From the NCBI GenBank assembly GCA_902826395.1, contig CADEER010000038.1, positions 1 through 35,218 on the forward strand: a stretch of 35,218 nucleotides of DNA. The letters run 5' to 3'. Below the pieces are notes generated by a model, which worked only from the letters and a program-made list of their open reading frames with translations, was not told the DNA's origin and ran no database searches. Below, piece by piece: positions 26,329 through 34,848 of this stretch. The translations under genes were made by a program, and so were the position numbers. Origin of the DNA: an uncultured bacterium. GTDB taxonomy: Bacteria; Desulfobacterota; Binatia; HRBIN30; CADEER01. Positions within the stretch are counted from its first letter, which is position 1. Each line of letters begins with the position of its first letter.

Positions 26329-27721
26329 GACCACCTTCGGTAAGCTTCATCAGGTCGAGGATCTCCGCAACTTTTTCGGGCTCCAGCAATCCGGAATCGA
26401 GAATCGCCTGCCGGATCGGTATGTTCTCCTCGACAGACTTCTTGAATACCTTCGCTGCCGCATCGTAGCCGACCACCGGCGCCAGAGCGGTGACGAGCGA
26501 CGACGTGCGCTCCGCGTAGTCCTCGCAGCGTTTGCGATCGGCCTCGATGCCGCGGATGCATTTGTCGGCAAAAACCCGGCAGGTGTTCCCCATCAGCTCG
26601 ATGCTCTCGAGCAGATCGTGGGCAATCACGGGCATCATCACGTTGAGGTCGAGATTGCCGTTCATGGCTGCGATCGCAACCGTCGTGTCGTTTCCTATGA
26701 TCTGCGCGGCGACCATGTTTACCGCCTCCGGGATGACCGGATTCACCTTGCCCGGCATGATGCTGGAGCCCGGCTGAGTCGCCGGTACGAGGATTTCCTG
26801 CAGACCGGTAGCCGGCCCAGAGGTCATAAGTCGCAGATCGTTGGCGATCTTCATCAAGCCGACGGCGACGACTTTCAGGGCCCCTGAGAGTTCGGCGGCG
26901 GCATCGCGGTTCTGCATTGCTTCGAAGGCATTCTGGGCCTTGCGAAACAGATGGCCCGTCGACGCACGCAGCTCGTTGACGACCCGCTGCGCATACTCCG
27001 GATGGGCGTTCAGGCCGGTGCCGAGCGCAGTGCCACCCACCGGAAGCTCGGCAATGTGGGCACGCGCGTTCTCGACGCGAGTGATGCCGTGGCGAATGAC
27101 GCTCGCGTACCCGGAGAACTCCTGACCGAGTGTCACCGGAACGGCGTCCTGCAGGTGTGTGCGTCCAGCCTTTACGACGTCGGCAAACTCCGTCGCCTTG
27201 GCTTCGAACGCCTCCGCGAGATGCCGCATCGCCGGCAGCACATGTTCCTCGACCCCGGTGAGCGCCGCCACGTGGATCGCGGTGGGGAACATGTCGTTGG
27301 TGCTTTGTCCCATATTGACGTGATCATTCGGATGCACAGCCGCTTTGTCACCACGCGCCTTGCCGAGGATCTCGCAGGCGCGATTCGCAATGACCTCATT
27401 GGCGTTCATGTTGGTCGAAGTGCCCGAACCCGTCTGGAAGACGTCGACGACGAACTGCGCATCCAACTTCCCGTCGGCAACCTCCGAAGCAGCCGCCTCG
27501 ATCGCCTTGCCGCGCGTCTCGTCGAGCAAGCCGAGCTGCATATTCGCGCGGGCCGCTGCCGCCTTGCATCGGCCAAGCGCCTGTATGAAACGCCGCGAGA
27601 ATCGGAGTCCGGAGATCGGGAAGTTCTCGACCGCCCGCGCCGTCTGCGCCGCATAGTACGCGTCGGCGGGAACCTCCATATCCCCCATGCTGTCTTTCTC
27701 GATTCGAGTCTTCGCGGCCAT
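26318..27721 (-). CDS. fumC: Class II fumarate hydratase
   Basis: FumC interconverts fumarate and malate in the TCA cycle without an iron-sulfur cluster. The 467-aa protein is full length. Family marks are TGSGTSTNMNANEVIANRA, HPNDHVNMGQSTNDMFP, the segment GRTHLQDAVPVTLGQEFSGY and the signature loop GSSIMPGKVNPV with the catalytic Ser. The start is ATG 27721 with a very good GGGAGGAGG ribosome site. It is a single-gene unit, convergent with the lipoprotein pair and divergent from the split-barrel oxidoreductase. The related aspartase and argininosuccinate lyase share the fold, but the order of motifs and the N-terminal GDMEVPADAYYAAQT favour fumarase. Confidence 0.96.
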   Translation of the reverse strand: MAAKTRIEKDSMGDMEVPADAYYAAQTARAVENFPISGLRFSRRFIQALGRCKAAAARANMQLGLLDETRGKAIEAAASEVADGKLDAQFVVDVFQTGSGTSTNMNANEVIANRACEILGKARGDKAAVHPNDHVNMGQSTNDMFPTAIHVAALTGVEEHVLPAMRHLAEAFEAKATEFADVVKAGRTHLQDAVPVTLGQEFSGYASVIRHGITRVENARAHIAELPVGGTALGTGLNAHPEYAQRVVNELRASTGHLFRKAQNAFEAMQNRDAAAELSGALKVVAVGLMKIANDLRLMTSGPATGLQEILVPATQPGSSIMPGKVNPVIPEAVNMVAAQIIGNDTTVAIAAMNGNLDLNVMMPVIAHDLLESIELMGNTCRVFADKCIRGIEADRKRCEDYAERTSSLVTALAPVVGYDAAAKVFKKSVEENIPIRQAILDSGLLEPEKVAEILDLMKLTEGGRAS

Positions 27722-27863
27722 TTGCGCCTCCTCCCCTGTGGGATTCGGCAGGACTAACCGGTCTCCGGCGGGCGATCAAATTACCCTCGTGGGCGACCGT
27801 GGCCCTGTTTTCTTCCTCGAAATCGCCGAGCTAGATTGCATCCTTCGAAGAGAGAGGACGCCA

Positions 27864-28328
27864 ATGCCCAGTCGCAGAGATTTGATCACGATGACCCCGG
27901 ACGAACGCAAGGCGTTCGTGAACGAAGCGAAGACCGCAACCCTGGTGACCAATGGCAAAGACGGCTACCCGCACGCCGTAGCGATGTGGTTCTACTCGGA
28001 CGACAAGGACGTCGTCTGGATGACCACGTATCGCAAGTCGCAGAAGGTGGCGAATCTACATCGCGACCCGAAAGCGGCACTGCATGTCGAGTCGGGGATT
28101 ACCTACGAGACGCTCAAGGGAGTCTTGTTGCGCGGCAACGTCGAGATCATCGACGACACCCAGGCGGTGCTCGATACACTCGGGAGGATCACCGGAAAGA
28201 TGACTGGGGCATCGATCGAGAACGTCGACGACGGCATGCGGATGATGGCGAGCAAGCGCATCGTCATGAAGTTCACGCCAGTGAAATTCGCAAGTTGGGA
28301 CCACACCAAGCTCGGCGGTCGTTACTGA
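27864..28328 (+). CDS. Pyridoxamine 5'-phosphate oxidase-like split-barrel protein (probable flavin or F420 enzyme)
   Basis: From ATG 27864, which has a GAGAGG ribosome site, the protein has 154 residues. It begins with a helix (LITMTPDERKAFVNEAKTATL) and continues TNGKDGYPHAVAMWFY, VVWMTTYRKSQKVANLHRDPK and AALHVESGITYETLKGVLLRG, the core strands and dimer-face segment of the FMN/F420-binding split barrel. The pattern resembles the F420-dependent PPOX-class subfamily more than true PdxH. Cofactor and substrate are uncertain: no F420 biosynthesis gene is in the window. It is divergent from fumC, with 142 bases between them, and is followed after 13 bases by the exported FG-GAP protein. Confidence 0.8.
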   Translation: MPSRRDLITMTPDERKAFVNEAKTATLVTNGKDGYPHAVAMWFYSDDKDVVWMTTYRKSQKVANLHRDPKAALHVESGITYETLKGVLLRGNVEIIDDTQAVLDTLGRITGKMTGASIENVDDGMRMMASKRIVMKFTPVKFASWDHTKLGGRY

Positions 28329-28341
28329 TCCCGGCTCGGGC

Positions 28342-29958
28342 ATGAACGCGACAGAGCGCCGACGCTTCCCGCGACCAACACGTGCGTATCGGAGTGACGT
28401 AGCGCAGCGCCGAACAGCCGATCTCTGTGCGAAGCCAGCTATCTGGGTCCGCGTTCACCTGCGTTCATTCGCTGTCGCATCGCTTCTGTTCGTACTCTTG
28501 CCGTCGCCCGTGCCGGTGAGCGCCGAAGAGCACTTCGAGTTGCGCGAGATACCTACGCGGGGACGGACCGTCATGGCGGCGCTGTCAGACTTCGATGGCG
28601 ACTCGGTGTCCGACCTATTGCAGGTGATTTTCGAGGGCATTCCGCCGACGCAACGACGCATGATCCGCATCCACCCTCGCGTCGCGAGCGGTGGGAGCGC
28701 GTTCGACGTCACATTGCCGGAGGGTGCCGCCGGTTACGACCTCGCCGACCTACCCGGCACCCCCGGCACAGACCTCGTCCTGCTGCGGCAAAACGATGTG
28801 CTCCTCCTATCCTTCGCCGATCGTGAGATGATCACTCGCAGGCTGACGATTTTGGGGCCTGGGACGATTGGGCCGCGTGCAGAGGAACGAAATCTCCGGC
28901 GGATGGACCTCGCTTACGAGGTCGCACCAGATCGCTTCTGGTTGATCGCTCAACAGCTGGGACAGCTGACGGTTCTCTCAATTGACGGCCACATACTTGG
29001 GCAGCTCGCCATCGCTGGCGTCGCGAACTATTTCGTCTTCGAGAAGCCAGGCATCGGCTTTGCGGAAAGTCCCCTCGAGCTCAACTACGTGCCGGCCGTC
29101 GTGTCCGTCGCATCAGTCGACACCGGGGGGTCGCCAGACATCGTCGCAGCTGCACGCAACGGGATCCGAGTCTTTCTACAGAGGGCGGACGGCAGCTTCG
29201 CCGCCGAAGCCGATCACGATCTGCCGCTCGCACTCGTCTCCGAAGGCGACTACATCCGGGGCTCGGGTGGTGCGACCGCCGAGGCACAGGATCTGACAGG
29301 CGACGGCCTTGCCGATTTGATGGTCTCGTATGTCAGCGGCGGCCTGACCCATGCTGCGACGACGGCGACCCTACATGTCAATCGCGGCGGGGGCTGGAAC
29401 CTCGAGCGACCGGATCAGAAGCTCGATATCGCCGACCGGGCATCGCTCGCACTCGTCGATCTCGATGGCGACCGCCGAAGCGAACTGATTCGCATGGCTA
29501 CTCCGTTCAGCGCCCTGGAGATGATCGAAGCGTTAGCAACCCGCTCGATCGACATTCACGTCGCTATCTTCCGCGCCGGCAGTCAAGGCCTGTTCGAAGC
29601 CGAGCCGTGGGTTGAACACAAGCTCAGTCTGCCGATCAGCTTCGATACATTCGCGCCGAGTGGATTCCTGCCGACATGGAAAGGAGATCTCAACGGCGAT
29701 GGCCATCGCGACCTGATCACGTCGGGAGAGGGGGACCAAATCGAGGTCTATTTGGGCGGTACGCAGTTTCGTTACGCCAAAAGAGTGGCGCAACAACCCG
29801 TTGGGAGCAATGGCCAAATGGCAATCGGGGATGCCAATGGCGACGGGCGAACGGACCTCGCTCTTTGGGATCCGCACCGTGCCGACACAGCGCTCAAGTT
29901 GCTGATCAACCGCGGCACCCTTCCCGGCGGCGTCAGAACCTTCGAATCGGGAAACTGA
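28342..29958 (+). CDS. Exported FG-GAP/VCBS-repeat protein, unknown function
   Basis: The frame from ATG 28342 encodes 538 residues. An Arg-rich stretch of about 40 residues precedes a hydrophobic segment (FAVASLLFVLLPSPVPVSA) with a probable signal-peptidase site after VSA, an unusually long n-region; no better start codon is in frame. The mature part has five calcium-binding-type loops of the D-x-D/N-G-D-x3-D kind: DFDGDSVSDLL, DLTGDGLADLM, DLDGDRRSELI, DLNGDGHRDLI and DANGDGRTDLAL. These are typical of FG-GAP beta-propeller repeats, in integrin-like and secreted bacterial proteins. It follows the split-barrel gene by 13 bases and ends 20 bases from the convergent rplI. Ligand and role are unknown; adhesion is possible but unsupported. 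Confidence 0.83.
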   Translation: MNATERRRFPRPTRAYRSDVAQRRTADLCAKPAIWVRVHLRSFAVASLLFVLLPSPVPVSAEEHFELREIPTRGRTVMAALSDFDGDSVSDLLQVIFEGIPPTQRRMIRIHPRVASGGSAFDVTLPEGAAGYDLADLPGTPGTDLVLLRQNDVLLLSFADREMITRRLTILGPGTIGPRAEERNLRRMDLAYEVAPDRFWLIAQQLGQLTVLSIDGHILGQLAIAGVANYFVFEKPGIGFAESPLELNYVPAVVSVASVDTGGSPDIVAAARNGIRVFLQRADGSFAAEADHDLPLALVSEGDYIRGSGGATAEAQDLTGDGLADLMVSYVSGGLTHAATTATLHVNRGGGWNLERPDQKLDIADRASLALVDLDGDRRSELIRMATPFSALEMIEALATRSIDIHVAIFRAGSQGLFEAEPWVEHKLSLPISFDTFAPSGFLPTWKGDLNGDGHRDLITSGEGDQIEVYLGGTQFRYAKRVAQQPVGSNGQMAIGDANGDGRTDLALWDPHRADTALKLLINRGTLPGGVRTFESGN

Positions 29959-29978
29959 AGGCGACACCGATATTGACG

Positions 29979-30521
29979 TCAATCCTCCGAATCGTCCGTA
30001 CCTTCGCCGTCGCTCGCGACAGCATCGCCGGTCTCGCCCACGTTCGTCGCTTCAGCCTCGGAGTCGTGTTTAGGGCTCTCGATGGCGATGACCTTGACGA
30101 TGATCTCGCAGGGCACTCCGGCGGCGAGCGTCACCGTCACCTTGTGATTGCCAACCGATTTGATCGGCTCGTCGAGCCGGATCCGGCGGCGGTCGACATC
30201 GAAACCAACTTCCTTGAGCTGCTTCTCGATATCCTGGTTCGTGATCGAGCCAAAGAGCTTGCCGCCATCGCCCGCACGCGATGAGAATTGGAGACTGACG
30301 GCGGACATCTTCTTGGCGACTTCCTGAGCCGTCGCGGCAACGCGCTGTCGCTTCTCCTCTACGACGCGCTTCTGATGATCCAGCTCGCGCACGTTCCGCT
30401 TGTCGGCTAACACGGCCATGCCGCGCGGGAACAGGTAGTTGCGCGCATACCCGTCGCGAACCTTCACGATCTCGCCGATATGTCCGAGATGAGCTACGTC
30501 TTCCTGCAGAATCACTTCCAT
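29979..30521 (-). CDS. rplI: 50S ribosomal protein L9 with acidic C-terminal tail
   Basis: L9 binds 23S rRNA domain V near the L1 stalk. From ATG 30521, which has an AGAGAGG/AAGG ribosome site, the chain has 180 residues against about 148 for the usual family. The N-domain is clear: MEVILQEDVAHLGHIGEIV and GYARNYLFPRGMAVLA, followed by the long connecting helix and the C-domain (GKLFGSITNQDIEKQL). About 30 further residues form a highly acidic tail (DSEAEATNVGETGDAV and SDGEGTDDSED). It is the last gene of the rpsF-rpsR-rplI cluster and converges with the FG-GAP gene, with no clear terminator in the 20-base gap. Confidence 0.96.
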   Translation of the reverse strand: MEVILQEDVAHLGHIGEIVKVRDGYARNYLFPRGMAVLADKRNVRELDHQKRVVEEKRQRVAATAQEVAKKMSAVSLQFSSRAGDGGKLFGSITNQDIEKQLKEVGFDVDRRRIRLDEPIKSVGNHKVTVTLAAGVPCEIIVKVIAIESPKHDSEAEATNVGETGDAVASDGEGTDDSED

Positions 30522-30592
30522 TGCCTTACCTCTCTGGCGATTACTACGAACGGTCGCGCCGCGGGACTTGTGAAACCCGCCTCGCCAACGCG

Positions 30593-30886
30593 TTAAACCG
30601 TCGTCACCGTGTACGGCAGCAACGCCACCGTCCGCGCCCGCTTGATTGCCGTTGTCAGCTTGCGCTGGTGTCGAGCGCAAGTACCGGTAATGCGGCTGGG
30701 AATGATCTTGCCACGCTCGGTCAAGTAGTTGCCCAACGAGCGCGCATCTTTGTAGTCGATGCGCGATTCCTTGTCCGCGCAAAAACGACAAACCTTTCGC
30801 CTGCTCGGCCGGCGGCGAAAATTCCCTCGCTCTTCGCGCCCCGCCGCGACTCCGTTCGGTTTTCCTCTTTTCGGTCTCAGTGGCAT
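30593..30886 (-). CDS. rpsR: 30S ribosomal protein S18
   Basis: From ATG 30886 the protein has 97 residues. The conserved core is [19 protein letters not shown], followed by [35 protein letters not shown]. The cysteine set (CRFC, then the Cys in TGTCARHQ) fits the zinc-binding form of S18. A 20-residue basic, Gly-containing N-terminus precedes the core. The ribosome site AAGGGAG is about nine bases upstream. S18 forms a heterodimer with S6, encoded 61 bases upstream, on the 30S platform. Confidence 0.97.
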   Translation of the reverse strand: MPLRPKRGKPNGVAAGREERGNFRRRPSRRKVCRFCADKESRIDYKDARSLGNYLTERGKIIPSRITGTCARHQRKLTTAIKRARTVALLPYTVTTV

Positions 30887-30947
30887 TCTCTCACTCCCTT
30901 CGACATCAAGCTGCACTGCTCGCGATCTTGCTCATGCTCGACGCCGA

Positions 30948-31322
30948 TCACTCGACGCCGAGCCCCTCCGAGTGGTCATCACGCTCAGTCGCTCGGAGGT
31001 CGGGACCATCCCCTTGGAGCAGCGGACGCCGCGCATCATTGGCTACAGCGACGGAGATGAACCGAAGAACCTCATCCGCAATCTTCAAATTGCGCTCGAG
31101 CTCCTTCACTAGATCGGGAGTCGCGCGATACTCCAGAAGCACGTAGTAGCCTCGCTTGTGCTTGCGGATCTCATAGGCAAGATCGCGCATGCCCCATTCC
31201 TGAAGCTGGAAATCATCAGCGCCGGCATCGACTAGGACGCGCCTCGCACGGTCAATTGTCTCCCGCGTCTGAGCTTCCGGCAATTCCGGATTTAGTACCA
31301 GCAGAGTTTCATATCGTCGCAT
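30948..31322 (-). CDS. rpsF: 30S ribosomal protein S6
   Basis: From ATG 31322 the protein has 124 residues. The start MRRYETLLVLNPEL, then the middle QEWGMRDLAYEIRKHKRGYYVLLEYRA are diagnostic of S6, an alpha-beta protein that pairs with S18. A polar tail of about 25 residues (ending HSEGLGVE) exceeds the conserved region. A strong GGAGGAG ribosome site precedes the ATG. A short leader of 44 bases separates it from pth; many bacteria have an S6:S18-binding hairpin in such leaders, and a CCGC/GCGG pair is present here but is too short to call. Confidence 0.97.
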   Translation of the reverse strand: MRRYETLLVLNPELPEAQTRETIDRARRVLVDAGADDFQLQEWGMRDLAYEIRKHKRGYYVLLEYRATPDLVKELERNLKIADEVLRFISVAVANDARRPLLQGDGPDLRATERDDHSEGLGVE

Positions 31323-31366
31323 CGCTATCTCCTCCTTCCGCAATCTGCGAGCTCATGATCGCGGCA

Positions 31367-31924
31367 CTACCCTTCCATCGCGTTGAATCGATTCATCGCC
31401 ACCTGCAAGCCGTGCGTCAGTACACATTCCACGGCATCGGCAGCGCGCTCGACAGCATTCGCCCATAGCTTGCATTCGTCGTCCGGAAATTCACCGAGCA
31501 CATAGTCAGCTGATCCCATCCCAAGCGGCGGTCGTCCTATTCCGACACGAACCCGCACAAAGGTCGACCCGCAACGCTCGATGATCGACTCTACTCCTCG
31601 ATGCCCGCCCGCACTGCCGTCGCGACGGAGCCGGAGCACACCAGGGGGTAGATCGAGATCGTCATAGACAACAATCAGATCCTCACCCGCCGGCGGCTGT
31701 ACCAATCCGACTACCGCGTCGCCGCTGAGATTCATGAACATCTGCGGGAGAACCAACTTCAGCTCCTTGCCCTCGCGCAACACAGTCCCACATAGCGCGG
31801 CAGCACCGATCTCAAACGACACATCCCAACGATTCGCCAACTCTCGAACGACCATGAAACCAACGTTGTGGCGGGTTCGGGCGTATCGAGCCCCGGGATT
31901 GCCAAGGCCGGCAACGACCCGCAT
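31367..31924 (-). CDS. pth: Peptidyl-tRNA hydrolase
   Basis: Pth cleaves peptidyl-tRNA dropped from stalled ribosomes. The 185-aa protein contains VVAGLGNPGARYARTRHNVGF (with the conserved Asn and His), PQMFMNLSGDAV, VYDDLDLPPGVLRLR (catalytic Asp) and GSAGGHRGVESII. The end of the protein holds the helix region ADYVLGEFPDDE. ATG 31924 is seven bases after the rplY stop, so the two are probably coupled. rplY-pth is a standard pair in this setting. Confidence 0.97.
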   Translation of the reverse strand: MRVVAGLGNPGARYARTRHNVGFMVVRELANRWDVSFEIGAAALCGTVLREGKELKLVLPQMFMNLSGDAVVGLVQPPAGEDLIVVYDDLDLPPGVLRLRRDGSAGGHRGVESIIERCGSTFVRVRVGIGRPPLGMGSADYVLGEFPDDECKLWANAVERAADAVECVLTHGLQVAMNRFNAMEG

Positions 31925-31931
31925 ACATCTG

Positions 31932-32588
31932 TTACCCTTCAGAAGACCCCTTGCCGTCGCCCTTGTCGGCGTCCCCAGTAGCGCCGGCCTGTCCGTCAGC
32001 TTCGCCTTCGGCTCCGCGCGTCTCCTCGACCACCGGCGGCAACACCGTCACCAACGCCTCGTCGGCATCATAAGGGATCTCGACCCCGGCCGGTGCCTTG
32101 ACGTCGCTGATGTGGATGGCGTCGTGAATTCCCAGAGCGCTGACATCGATCTCGATCTCATCCGGAATCTGCAACGGGAGACAGAGTACCTCGATAGTGC
32201 GACGAATCGGCTGTAGAATCCCCCCGACGTCGACACCAGCAGCTTTCCCGACAAAGTTGAGGGCAACATCGACGCGAATCTTCTCCTTGACGTCGACCTC
32301 ATACAGGTCTGCGTGCAAAAGGTGGCGACTCACAGGATGTCGTTGCACTTCTTTGACAAGGACCAGCTTTTCTCCGATGCCTTCATCGCTGGATGTAAGC
32401 TTGAAGAGATGTGCGTGCGATCCGGCGCCGGCCTTGCGATCGAACTCCCGCACTTCCAGAGAAACATTCTCGGGAGCCATCCTCGGCCCATAGATGACAG
32501 CAGGGAACCGTCCCTCCCTGCGCATCGCACGGCTCTTCGACTTACCGCTGCCTCCCCGCGCTTTGACAGCCAACTCCAGTGTTTCCAT
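31932..32588 (-). CDS. rplY: 50S ribosomal protein L25/general stress protein Ctc
   Basis: This 218-aa protein is the long, two-domain (CTC) form of L25, which binds 5S rRNA. The N-domain shows KSRAMRREGRFPAVIYGPR (RNA-binding) and VKEVQRHPVSRHLLHADLYEV; the C-domain shows DVALNFVGKAAGVDVGGIL with IDVSALGIHDAIHISDVKAP. A low-complexity Gly/Glu/Asp tail of about 35 residues ends the protein (GEADGQAGATGDADKG), acidic and without family conservation. ATG 32588 agrees with the family start. It stands between prs and pth, 42 bases after prs. Confidence 0.96.
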   Translation of the reverse strand: METLELAVKARGGSGKSKSRAMRREGRFPAVIYGPRMAPENVSLEVREFDRKAGAGSHAHLFKLTSSDEGIGEKLVLVKEVQRHPVSRHLLHADLYEVDVKEKIRVDVALNFVGKAAGVDVGGILQPIRRTIEVLCLPLQIPDEIEIDVSALGIHDAIHISDVKAPAGVEIPYDADEALVTVLPPVVEETRGAEGEADGQAGATGDADKGDGKGSSEG

Positions 32589-32630
32589 CTTTAGGGATCA
32601 CTCCTGCTCCGACCACCCGGAGCGCTTACT

Positions 32631-33578
32631 TCAAGACATGAATAGCGAACTGATCGATTCTTCCTGGTGCGTGCGGCGGATAGCCTCACCGAGCAAGTGC
32701 GCGATCGAGAGGACTTCGATCTTCGCACATGAACTGCCTTCGTCACTGAGCGGAATCGTATTGGTGACAAGGAGCTTGGTCAGGTCCGAGCCTTTGATTC
32801 GCTCGATCGCCGGACCTGAAAGAACCGGGTGCGTACAACAAGCGAAGACAGATTTGGCACCAGCTGCCTTGAGCGCTTCTGCCGCGGCCGCCAACGTGCC
32901 CGCTGTATCGACGATGTCGTCAACGATCACCGCCGTCTGTCCCATGACATCGCCCACGACACGCATCTCTGCAACTTCGTTGGCGCGTGCACGGCGCTTG
33001 TCGATGATCGCCAAGCCAGCATCCAAGCGCTTGGCGAACGCGCGAGCGCGCTCCACACCACCAGGATCCGGCGAGACCACAGTGACCGATTCCTGACCAA
33101 CCCGCTCTCGGACGTGCTTGAAGAGAACGGGCGTAGCGTACAGGTTGTCGACTGGAACATCGAAGAACCCCTGAATCTGACCGGCGTGAAGATCGAGCGT
33201 GAGTACACGTGAAGCGCCAGCCGCCGAGATCAGGTCCGCGACCAGCTTGGCGCTGATCGGGACACGTGGCGAGACTTTGCGATCCTGGCGTGCGTAGCCG
33301 TAGTATGGGATCACGGCCGTCACCCGTTTCGCTGACGCGCGTCGGAATGCATCCAGCATGAGGAGCAATTCCATCAGGTGATCGTTGACCGGGGTACAGG
33401 TAGACTGGATGACAAAGACGTCGCCACCGCGGACGTTCTCATCGATCTCAACCATGACCTCGCCATCGCTGAACCGTCGCACTTCGGCTTGCCCAAGCGG
33501 AACGTTCAAGAACGAGCTTACCTGGTCGGCCAAGTCCGGATTCGAGTTCCCTGCAAAGATCTGCAACTGGTTCTTCAC
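32631..33578 (-). CDS. prs: Ribose-phosphate pyrophosphokinase
   Basis: Prs makes PRPP from ribose 5-phosphate and ATP, feeding the purine enzymes encoded in the same window. The 315-aa protein has [14 protein letters not shown] at the N-terminus, [20 protein letters not shown], the ATP segment [15 protein letters not shown], the Mg-site [18 protein letters not shown] and the PRPP loop [12 protein letters not shown]. The start is GTG 33578, only 27 bases past the 3' end of the tRNA-Gln gene, with no clear Shine-Dalgarno sequence; the N-terminal homology supports this start. Processing of the tRNA would create a short-leader prs mRNA (inference). Confidence 0.97.
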   Translation of the reverse strand: MKNQLQIFAGNSNPDLADQVSSFLNVPLGQAEVRRFSDGEVMVEIDENVRGGDVFVIQSTCTPVNDHLMELLLMLDAFRRASAKRVTAVIPYYGYARQDRKVSPRVPISAKLVADLISAAGASRVLTLDLHAGQIQGFFDVPVDNLYATPVLFKHVRERVGQESVTVVSPDPGGVERARAFAKRLDAGLAIIDKRRARANEVAEMRVVGDVMGQTAVIVDDIVDTAGTLAAAAEALKAAGAKSVFACCTHPVLSGPAIERIKGSDLTKLLVTNTIPLSDEGSSCAKIEVLSIAHLLGEAIRRTHQEESISSLFMS

Positions 33579-33605
33579 TTCGATGCTTTCGGAATGCAGC
33601 GCAAG

Positions 33606-33678
33606 CTGGGCGGGAAGGATTCGAACCTTCGAAATGCCGGGATCAAAACCCGGTGCCTTACCGCTTGGCTACCGCCCA
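33606..33678 (-). tRNA. tRNA-Gln (anticodon TTG)
   Basis: A 73-base cloverleaf on the minus strand has acceptor arms TGGGCGG/CCGCCCA with a G discriminator. The D-arm is GCC-AAGCGGTAA-GGC. The anticodon arm is CCGGG-TTTTGAT-CCCGG, giving anticodon TTG. The T-arm contains GGTTCGAATCC. CCA is not encoded. It sits five bases after the ispE stop and 27 bases before prs, so it is probably cut out of a joint transcript. Confidence 0.96.
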
Positions 33679-33683
33679 TTTGA

Positions 33684-34583
33684 CTACCAATTGACCTCTG
33701 ATTCGATTCTCTCGACTGGACATGGGCCAACGATCGCCTTCGTCGCTTTGGCCCAAACACCATCTTTTGACAAATCTGCCGCGCAAGCCCTTGCCACAGC
33801 CTCGTCGGGAAAGAATCCGAACACGGCGGAGCCACTGCCGGACATCCCCACACCGCTCGCGCCGCCAGCATGGAGGCGCTGCTTCAACTCATTAACTCCT
33901 GGATCCATCCGGCTCGCCGCCGGCTCTAAATCATTGCGGTGGCGAGTGCCCGGTAAGTGCGGAAAAACGCGGATACTACTGACGGCTTCTGGCGATGTCA
34001 ACGAAGCGTCGAACCGGGCATAAACGTCAGCCGTCGTCAGCCCGCGGCCTTGAAAGGCAACAACCAGGTGCTCCTCGGGCCACGATTCGAGCGGGATCAT
34101 TTCCTCCCCGATACCGCATACCCGAGAGGGTCTGCAGGAGACAAAGAAGGGAACATCGGCACCCAGTTGGAGGGCCATCTCCTCCAAGTCGGCGTCACTC
34201 AGTCCGGCGCGTGCGAGGTAGTTTACCAAGCGCAGCGTCGTCGCAGCATCACTGCTCCCGCCGCCAAGGCCCGCCCTGCTCGGAATGTACTTTCCCAACC
34301 AAACACGCAGGCAAACCGCCAGGCTACACCGTGCCACGATCAGCTGAGCGGCGCGGTACACGAGGTTGTCCGGGCCCGCCGGCGCGCCATCACCCGTGAC
34401 AGACAGCTCTACCATCGGAGGTCCGGGATAGATGGCGGCTCGAATGGAATCGAAGACACCGATCGCGACCATGTCAGACTCAATGAGATGGTACCCGTCA
34501 GCTCTGCGACCACGGATTCTCAAGTTCAGATTGATCTTTGCAGGGCTGGAGCATACTGCCGCAGCGATCGGGATTTCGTTCAT
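33684..34583 (-). CDS. ispE: 4-diphosphocytidyl-2-C-methyl-D-erythritol kinase
   Basis: IspE phosphorylates CDP-methylerythritol in the MEP isoprenoid pathway. The 299-aa GHMP kinase has PAKINLNLRIRGRRADGYH at the N-terminus, the ATP loop SRAGLGGGSSDAATTL, LGADVPFFVSCRPSRVCGIGE in the middle and GMSGSGSAVFGFF near the end, the usual three GHMP motifs. ATG 34583 has a GGGGGTG stretch as a possible ribosome site. The gene opens the ispE-tRNA-Gln-prs-rplY-pth series and is divergent from tRNA-Arg by 72 bases. The stop TAG is five bases from the tRNA-Gln 5' end, leaving almost no spacer. Confidence 0.96.
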   Translation of the reverse strand: MNEIPIAAAVCSSPAKINLNLRIRGRRADGYHLIESDMVAIGVFDSIRAAIYPGPPMVELSVTGDGAPAGPDNLVYRAAQLIVARCSLAVCLRVWLGKYIPSRAGLGGGSSDAATTLRLVNYLARAGLSDADLEEMALQLGADVPFFVSCRPSRVCGIGEEMIPLESWPEEHLVVAFQGRGLTTADVYARFDASLTSPEAVSSIRVFPHLPGTRHRNDLEPAASRMDPGVNELKQRLHAGGASGVGMSGSGSAVFGFFPDEAVARACAADLSKDGVWAKATKAIVGPCPVERIESEVNW

Positions 34584-34615
34584 CGGGTCACCCCCGACCC
34601 CGTTCGCCGTTGGAT

Positions 34616-34644
34616 TTGACCGACTCCGGCGTGGGTGGTAGATC
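34616..34644 (+). promoter_or_regulatory. Putative promoter of the tRNA-Arg gene
   Basis: TTGACC (34616-34621) and TAGATC (34639-34644) are 17 bases apart, and the tRNA begins about 11 bases after the -10. The match is five of six and four of six positions. It lies in the 72-base gap between the divergent ispE and tRNA-Arg. Confidence 0.6.
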
Positions 34645-34655
34645 GATCCATCCCG

Positions 34656-34727
34656 GCCCCCGTGGTGAAAAGGATATCACGCAGGTCTCCGGAACCTGAA
34701 GTCCAGGTTCGATTCCTGGCGGGGGCG
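34656..34727 (+). tRNA. tRNA-Arg (anticodon CCG)
   Basis: A 72-base cloverleaf has acceptor arms GCCCCCG/CGGGGGC with a G discriminator. The D-arm is GTGA-AAAGGATA-TCAC. The anticodon arm is CAGGT-CTCCGGA-ACCTG, giving anticodon CCG. The T-arm is CCAGG-TTCGATT-CCTGG. The CCA end is not encoded (CTT follows). CCG reads the CGG codon, which is common in this GC-rich sequence. Confidence 0.95.
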
Positions 34728-34759
34728 CTTTCGTGTTCGCAGGCACGGGCTCCTTTCCC

Positions 34760-34788
34760 TTGCTTTCCCACAGGCGTTCGGCTAACAT
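34760..34788 (+). promoter_or_regulatory. Putative promoter of the 59-aa zinc-ribbon gene
   Basis: TTGCTT (34760-34765) and TAACAT (34783-34788) have a 17-base spacer. The predicted start near 34795 gives a leader of about 54 bases before ATG 34849. The match is moderate in both boxes. The downstream gene has a perfect ribosome site and its own terminator, which supports an independent transcript. Confidence 0.5.
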
Positions 34789-34848
34789 CCCGCATTCGGT
34801 GGCAATTTGGCCGGCGAGGGGATGCCGGAGGGGCCCAAGGAGGTGGCG

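Noticed and set aside
31323..31366. S6:S18-binding leader motif ahead of rpsF
   Set aside because: A short CCGC/GCGG pairing exists, but the conserved elements of the motif cannot be confirmed by eye.
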